Below are positions 12,760 to 13,540 of a stretch of DNA of 13,540 bases, in pieces. The stretch lies in assembly GCA_041551965.1 (NCBI GenBank), contig JBFELU010000070.1, positions 1 to 13,540 of the forward strand, written 5' to 3'. How positions within the stretch are numbered: the first letter of the stretch is position 1; each line of letters opens with the position of its first letter. A program made the translations under genes and the position numbers. This stretch comes from JBFELU01 sp041551965 (lineage in GTDB: Bacteria; Actinomycetota; Acidimicrobiia; Spongiisociales; UBA11373). Below the pieces are notes generated by a model, which had not been told where the DNA came from, ran no database searches, and saw nothing but the letters and a program-made list of their open reading frames with translations.

Positions 12760-13518
12760 ATGAAGACGTGGCAGAGGTACGCCGCCGAGTTCTACGGAAC
12801 GTTCGTTCTCGTGGGAGTCGGCATGGGAGCAATCCTGGGCGTCAACGCACTGTTTGGGAATCTGATTCAAGGGCTTGCCTTCTCCGATCCCACCGCCCTC
12901 GTCGGTGCCGGGACGGAGGCCCGCATCGTGACCGTGGCTCTGGCGTTCGGGATAGGCCTGATGATGGCCCTCTATACGGTCGGCCGGATATCGGGTGGCC
13001 ATTTCAATCCGGCGGTCAGCCTGGCGATGTTCCTGGATCGCAAGATCAGTCTCAAGGACATGGTCGGCTATTGGGTCTCGCAAGTCGGGGGAGCGCTGCT
13101 CGCTGCGTTGGCCTACTGGTGGATCATCGACCGTGACGCCGTCGGGACGGCGTACACGCAGCTCAACACCCAGTTCGTCGACGAGTTCGGCGGCTTCGTG
13201 GGAGAGGCGATCCTCACGGCGGTGTTCGTCTTCGCCATCCTGGTGCTGTCCAAGAGCCAGGCCCACACGAAGTACATCGCGATGGGCTTTGCCCTGGCGG
13301 GCGTGCACTTCGTCGGTATCGCGTTCACCGGTGCCAGCGTCAATCCGGCCCGGAGCTTCGCCCCGGCACTGGTCGGCGGCGAGTGGGGAGCTTTCTGGCT
13401 CTACCTCGCAGGGCCCGCGTTGGGAGCAGTCATCGGCTGGGCGCTCTACAAGGTGATCACGGAAGGCGACGTGGATTTCACCGACGACGTGGCGGCCATC
13501 AAGGACTCGGTGACGTAG
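12760..13518 (+). CDS. Aquaporin (MIP family, water-channel type filter)
   Basis: This 252-residue, six-helix channel has both NPA motifs intact: HFNPAVS (NPA 83-85) and ASVNPARS (NPA 195-197). The aromatic/Arg filter, found by fixed distances from these motifs as in E. coli AqpZ, is F63, H183, A192 and R198, as expected for a water-selective channel (Thr is the AqpZ residue at the A192 position). The first loop is longer than in its paralogue by about 19 residues (FGNLIQGLAFSDPTALVGAG). The ATG at 12760 has GGGAG seven bases upstream. It has its own candidate promoter behind the hairpin at 12655-12686, so the two paralogues may be expressed separately or together under one sigma factor. After its stop 22 bases remain with no visible feature. 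Confidence 0.94.
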   Translation: MKTWQRYAAEFYGTFVLVGVGMGAILGVNALFGNLIQGLAFSDPTALVGAGTEARIVTVALAFGIGLMMALYTVGRISGGHFNPAVSLAMFLDRKISLKDMVGYWVSQVGGALLAALAYWWIIDRDAVGTAYTQLNTQFVDEFGGFVGEAILTAVFVFAILVLSKSQAHTKYIAMGFALAGVHFVGIAFTGASVNPARSFAPALVGGEWGAFWLYLAGPALGAVIGWALYKVITEGDVDFTDDVAAIKDSVT

Positions 13519-13540
13519 CGGCGGAGGAACGCAACCCGAC

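Overview
The window is GC-rich, tightly packed bacterial DNA. It most likely comes from an actinobacterium (Actinomycetota). The support is two flavin/F420-type luciferase-like oxidoreductases, the NIF3 / zinc-ribbon / RNase HI gene order known from Mycobacterium (Rv2230c-Rv2229c-Rv2228c), frequent GTG starts, and at least three genes whose start codon sits six bases after a TANNNT box, as in leaderless actinobacterial transcripts. I cannot name a genus. I see no tRNA, rRNA, CRISPR array, insertion sequence or phage gene. No stretch of more than 300 bases lacks a gene; the largest gap is about 196 bp (6058-6253).

Region 1 (1-6057, minus strand) is a six-gene exopolysaccharide operon read from right to left. 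In order it encodes a four-helix membrane protein with a degenerate GGDEF domain, a monotopic phosphoglycosyl transferase that starts the lipid-linked glycan, a Wzz-like chain-length protein, a Wzy-like O-antigen polymerase/ligase, a Wzx-like flippase, and a GT4 glycosyltransferase cut by the window edge. Four of the five junctions are 4-bp ATGA stop/start overlaps. The fifth has a Shine-Dalgarno sequence over the upstream stop. The first gene has a good sigma-70-type promoter (TTGAAT-N17-TATCCT), flanked by two copies of a 14-bp direct repeat 42 bp apart. The first protein resembles PelD in layout: four TM helices and a dead GGDEF domain that keeps an RxxD I-site motif. It may make the pathway respond to c-di-GMP.

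Region 2 (6254-8971, plus strand) is a four-gene overlapping operon: NIF3-family metalloprotein, coiled-coil zinc-ribbon protein, RNase HI, and a YdjM-type membrane hydrolase. It appears to be read from a leaderless promoter.

Region 3 (8949-11772) holds a TauE/SafE-type anion exporter (minus) divergent from an F420-type LLM oxidoreductase (plus), then a second LLM oxidoreductase of the F420-glucose-6-phosphate dehydrogenase family (minus), facing the first tail to tail.

Region 4 (11910-13518, plus strand) holds two tandem aquaporin-family (MIP) paralogues. The second has a standard water-channel filter (Phe/His/Ala/Arg, two NPA motifs). The first has NPF in place of the second NPA and Thr in place of the filter His. 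Both have the same upstream signal, TGAAAC-N17-GGTCA, which resembles an ECF sigma factor promoter, and a strong hairpin separates the two genes.
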